14,386 bases of DNA, taken from contig USCC01000054.1 of NCBI GenBank assembly GCA_900553035.1, positions 1-14,386 of the forward strand, read 5' to 3'. Made by a program: the position numbers and the translations under genes. Of this stretch, positions 14,368 through 14,386 are shown one piece after another. Positions within the stretch are counted from its first letter, which is position 1. Each line of letters begins with the position of its first letter. A model generated the notes under the pieces. The model had not been told where the DNA came from. It saw nothing but the letters and a program-made list of their open reading frames with translations, and ran no database searches. Origin of the DNA: an uncultured Rhodospirillaceae bacterium. Its GTDB lineage: Bacteria > Pseudomonadota > Alphaproteobacteria > CAAGCB01 > CAG-977.

Positions 14368-14386
14368 GCGTCAGGGCCTTGACCTG
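14342..14386 (+). pseudogene. Fragment of a MobA/MobL or TraA-type relaxase, joined out of frame to the HAD gene
   Basis: From 14342 the frame one base ahead of the HAD gene reads CRIDHRSYERQGLDL up to the window edge. DHRS followed by QG(I/L)D is a conserved motif of MobA/MobL-family conjugative relaxases and of TraA proteins of alphaproteobacteria, which nick DNA at transfer origins. Nothing upstream in this frame looks like a relaxase, so only an internal piece is visible. The remainder would lie past the window. It could be an insertion, a recombined or decayed gene, or an assembly join. Confidence 0.55.

Noticed and set aside
1..14386. CRISPR arrays, insertion sequences and rRNA genes
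   Set aside because: No regularly spaced repeats, transposase motifs or rRNA sequence were seen on either strand.

Overview
The window looks like chromosomal DNA of an alphaproteobacterium, about half G+C with AT-rich gene borders. It carries a FliO/FliP cluster with a stand-alone FlhB C-terminal homologue, YajQ, SlyX, a cold-shock protein and IF-1, and an operator resembling the alphaproteobacterial Irr (iron control element) box. Rubrerythrin, a thiol peroxidase and an Isf-like flavoprotein fit a microaerobic or anaerobic life, and a gut-associated lineage is one guess. That placement is inference; no 16S or other decisive marker is present.

Left edge (1-2762): a type II/IV secretion-type ATPase and its GspF-like inner-membrane partner, a pair resembling PilQ/PilR of conjugative thin pili. 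No prepilin follows. Instead there are about 970 bases (2763-3735) with no gene I can support and an AT-rich middle. Next come yajQ and a cold-shock gene on the minus strand, then a TerB-like protein and infA on the plus strand. The infA promoter lies across the end of the TerB-like gene and a strong terminator follows infA. A plus-strand pair (5822-7507) encodes an unrecognised protein and a probable HExxH zinc metallopeptidase. A 389-base gap without a recognised gene follows.

Middle (7897-11234): a stress and redox segment. bcp and slyX form a minus-strand unit, followed by a YhhW-like pirin with its own terminator. A tRNA-Arg(UCU) with encoded CCA shares an intergenic region with a divergently read rubrerythrin gene. 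Rubrerythrin has a near-consensus promoter with an Irr-box-like palindrome just downstream. A beta-carbonic anhydrase with an unusual hydrophobic N-terminal extension follows, ending at a bidirectional terminator.

Right part (11235-14386): a tightly packed minus-strand operon, flhB C-terminal homologue, an unknown 93-residue helical protein, fliO, fliP, then an Isf-like flavoprotein. The first four overlap by one to four bases. Divergent from it is a trehalose-phosphatase-like HAD gene that lacks its C-terminal acidic motif. It runs out of frame into what looks like the DHRS-type motif of a MobA/MobL or TraA relaxase. A conjugation-like ATPase at one edge and a relaxase fragment at the other suggest that mobile DNA borders or has invaded an otherwise housekeeping region.

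Most of the window is ordinary. The points that deserve a second look are the HAD/relaxase junction, the orphan pilus pair, the putative Irr site at rubrerythrin, and the unknown-plus-metallopeptidase pair.
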